The notes below the pieces were generated by a model, which saw only the letters and a list, made by a program, of their open reading frames with translations, ran no database searches and had not been told where the DNA came from. Positions 63,307-64,000 of a stretch of DNA of 64,000 bases are shown here, one piece after another. The DNA is taken from positions 110,446-174,445 of the forward strand of contig NZ_BANX01000014.1 of the NCBI RefSeq assembly GCF_000334455.1, given 5' to 3'. Source of the DNA: Gordonia soli NBRC 108243. GTDB lineage: Bacteria > Actinomycetota > Actinomycetes > Mycobacteriales > Mycobacteriaceae. Each line of letters opens with the position of its first letter. The stretch's first letter is position 1. A program made the position numbers and the translations under genes.

Positions 63307-64000
63307 ATGAGCCGTGTCCGGGCACGCTCGGCCACCGAATGGGCCGACGCGTGCAGCAGTGCATTCGTACCGCTGCGCGTGCGCTCTGCCTCGCCTCGAT
63401 TCGCGGCGACCCTCGACCGAGTCGAACTGACCCCGGGTGTATCGGTCACGCGGGTGGCGAGTGAGGGCTCCGAGGTGGTGCGTACCGCCCGGACCATCGC
63501 CGAACACCCCCGCGACGACCTCCTGGTCTCCGTGCACCGATCCGGGCGCGGCAGCATCGCCCAGCATGAGCGCGAGGTCGCGTTGACCAACGGCCGCGCG
63601 GCGCTGTACGACGCGTCGGCGCCGTACCGACTCCGGTTCCCGGGGCGGATGAGCGAGATCGTCCTGCAGGTTCCACGAGGGCTCGTCGCGCGGACCGGGC
63701 ATGCGTTCACCGATCTCACCGCCACCGCGTTACCCGCATCGGCCGGCATGACCGCGTTACAGAATCTCCTATGGTCCATCGACCCACGGACCTCGCAACA
63801 GACACCGCTGGCGGAACGGGAGATGCTCGCCGACGCAACCACGACGCTGCTGCGAGCAGCGCTGTTGCCGGTGGATCGTCCGGTGCCGCCGGCCGTCGAC
63901 AACCAGACGCTCGCGCGGTCGCTACGTGCCTACATCGACGACCACCTGACCGATCCCACGCTCTCGGTGGAAACCGTCGCGATCGCCAACCACGTGTCGG
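63307..64000 (+). CDS. AraC-family activator, truncated by the window edge
   Basis: An open frame from ATG 63307 runs to the window end (231 codons visible). Residues 1-200 form an AraC-binding-like sensing domain (AraC_binding_2 type; VTRVASEGSEVVRTARTIAE, then SVHRSGRGSIAQHEREVAL). LRAYIDDHLTDPTLSVETVA near 212-231 is the first helix of the HTH, which is cut off. It is divergent from the nitrilase operon, as in other nitrilase loci where an AraC protein (NitR) activates the nitrilase. ATG is 6 nt after TACACT. Confidence 0.85.
   Translation, partial: MSRVRARSATEWADACSSAFVPLRVRSASPRFAATLDRVELTPGVSVTRVASEGSEVVRTARTIAEHPRDDLLVSVHRSGRGSIAQHEREVALTNGRAALYDASAPYRLRFPGRMSEIVLQVPRGLVARTGHAFTDLTATALPASAGMTALQNLLWSIDPRTSQQTPLAEREMLADATTTLLRAALLPVDRPVPPAVDNQTLARSLRAYIDDHLTDPTLSVETVAIANHVS

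Overview
The window is high-GC actinobacterial DNA, most likely from Gordonia or a close relative in the Mycobacteriales. The evidence is gene content and order. Many GTG starts, ATGA/GTGA gene overlaps and at least eleven apparently leaderless genes fit this group. From 10.9 to 53.8 kb the backbone follows, as recalled from annotation, the Mycobacterium tuberculosis Rv0858c-Rv0889c neighbourhood: serC, sepH, a DUF2537 protein, a SpoU methylase, a MarR regulator, a DUF2530 protein, a DUF3027 protein, an MFS protein, a DUF2771 protein, a cold-shock protein, moaA, moaD, rpf, moaE, mog, moaC, a helicase-associated protein, an XPB helicase and dapC. citA lies just upstream. No rRNA, tRNA, IS element or true CRISPR was found.

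Layout. 0-1.4 kb: a partial unknown gene and a holin-X/DUF3618/DUF4235 envelope operon. 1.6-6.3 kb: an MpaB-type oxygenase gene with a promoter inside an inverted repeat, a pdxH-MFS operon and citrate synthase. 6.3-9.6 kb: an autoregulated tetR-ABC exporter operon. 9.6-10.9 kb: a DUF559 nuclease-like gene flanked by inverted arrays of a 21-bp repeat. 10.9-19.2 kb: serC/sepH backbone, an Eis-like acetyltransferase and a purine permease. 19.2-32.8 kb: lipid and redox catabolism (LLM oxidoreductase; kinase-SDR-acyl-CoA dehydrogenase trio; a second acyl-CoA dehydrogenase), a VOC/WYL pair, and a small type VII secretion-associated group. 32.8-39.7 kb: a 931-aa sacsin/Hsp90-like ATPase with DUF3027, MFS and cold-shock genes. 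39.8-45.5 kb: molybdopterin genes around rpf, whose 445-bp upstream region holds a perfect CRP-type site and a ydaO-type c-di-AMP riboswitch. 45.5-49.6 kb: helicase genes. 49.6-52.4 kb: an Erm-type rRNA methylase with a WhiB7-like promoter and a 14-codon leader peptide, a phosphodiesterase-like gene and a lipoprotein. 52.6-53.8 kb: dapC. 53.8-54.4 kb: five copies of a 73-bp palindromic repeat. 55.6-60.3 kb: a tetR-monooxygenase-GMC oxidase-decarboxylase operon. 61.4-64 kb: a nitrilase-globin operon facing an AraC-type regulator cut by the window edge.

The most unusual features are two interlinked repeat families. Seven exact-length 73-bp elements sit in two arrays, each between convergent gene ends. 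A 21-bp tandem repeat flanks the DUF559 gene in inverted orientation, recurs as an apparent empty version near 28 kb, and also appears between the 73-bp units. The regulatory logic of erm (leader attenuation plus a WhiB7-like promoter), of rpf (cAMP-CRP plus c-di-AMP) and of the nitrilase operon (direct repeats upstream of its promoter) can be read directly from the sequence.
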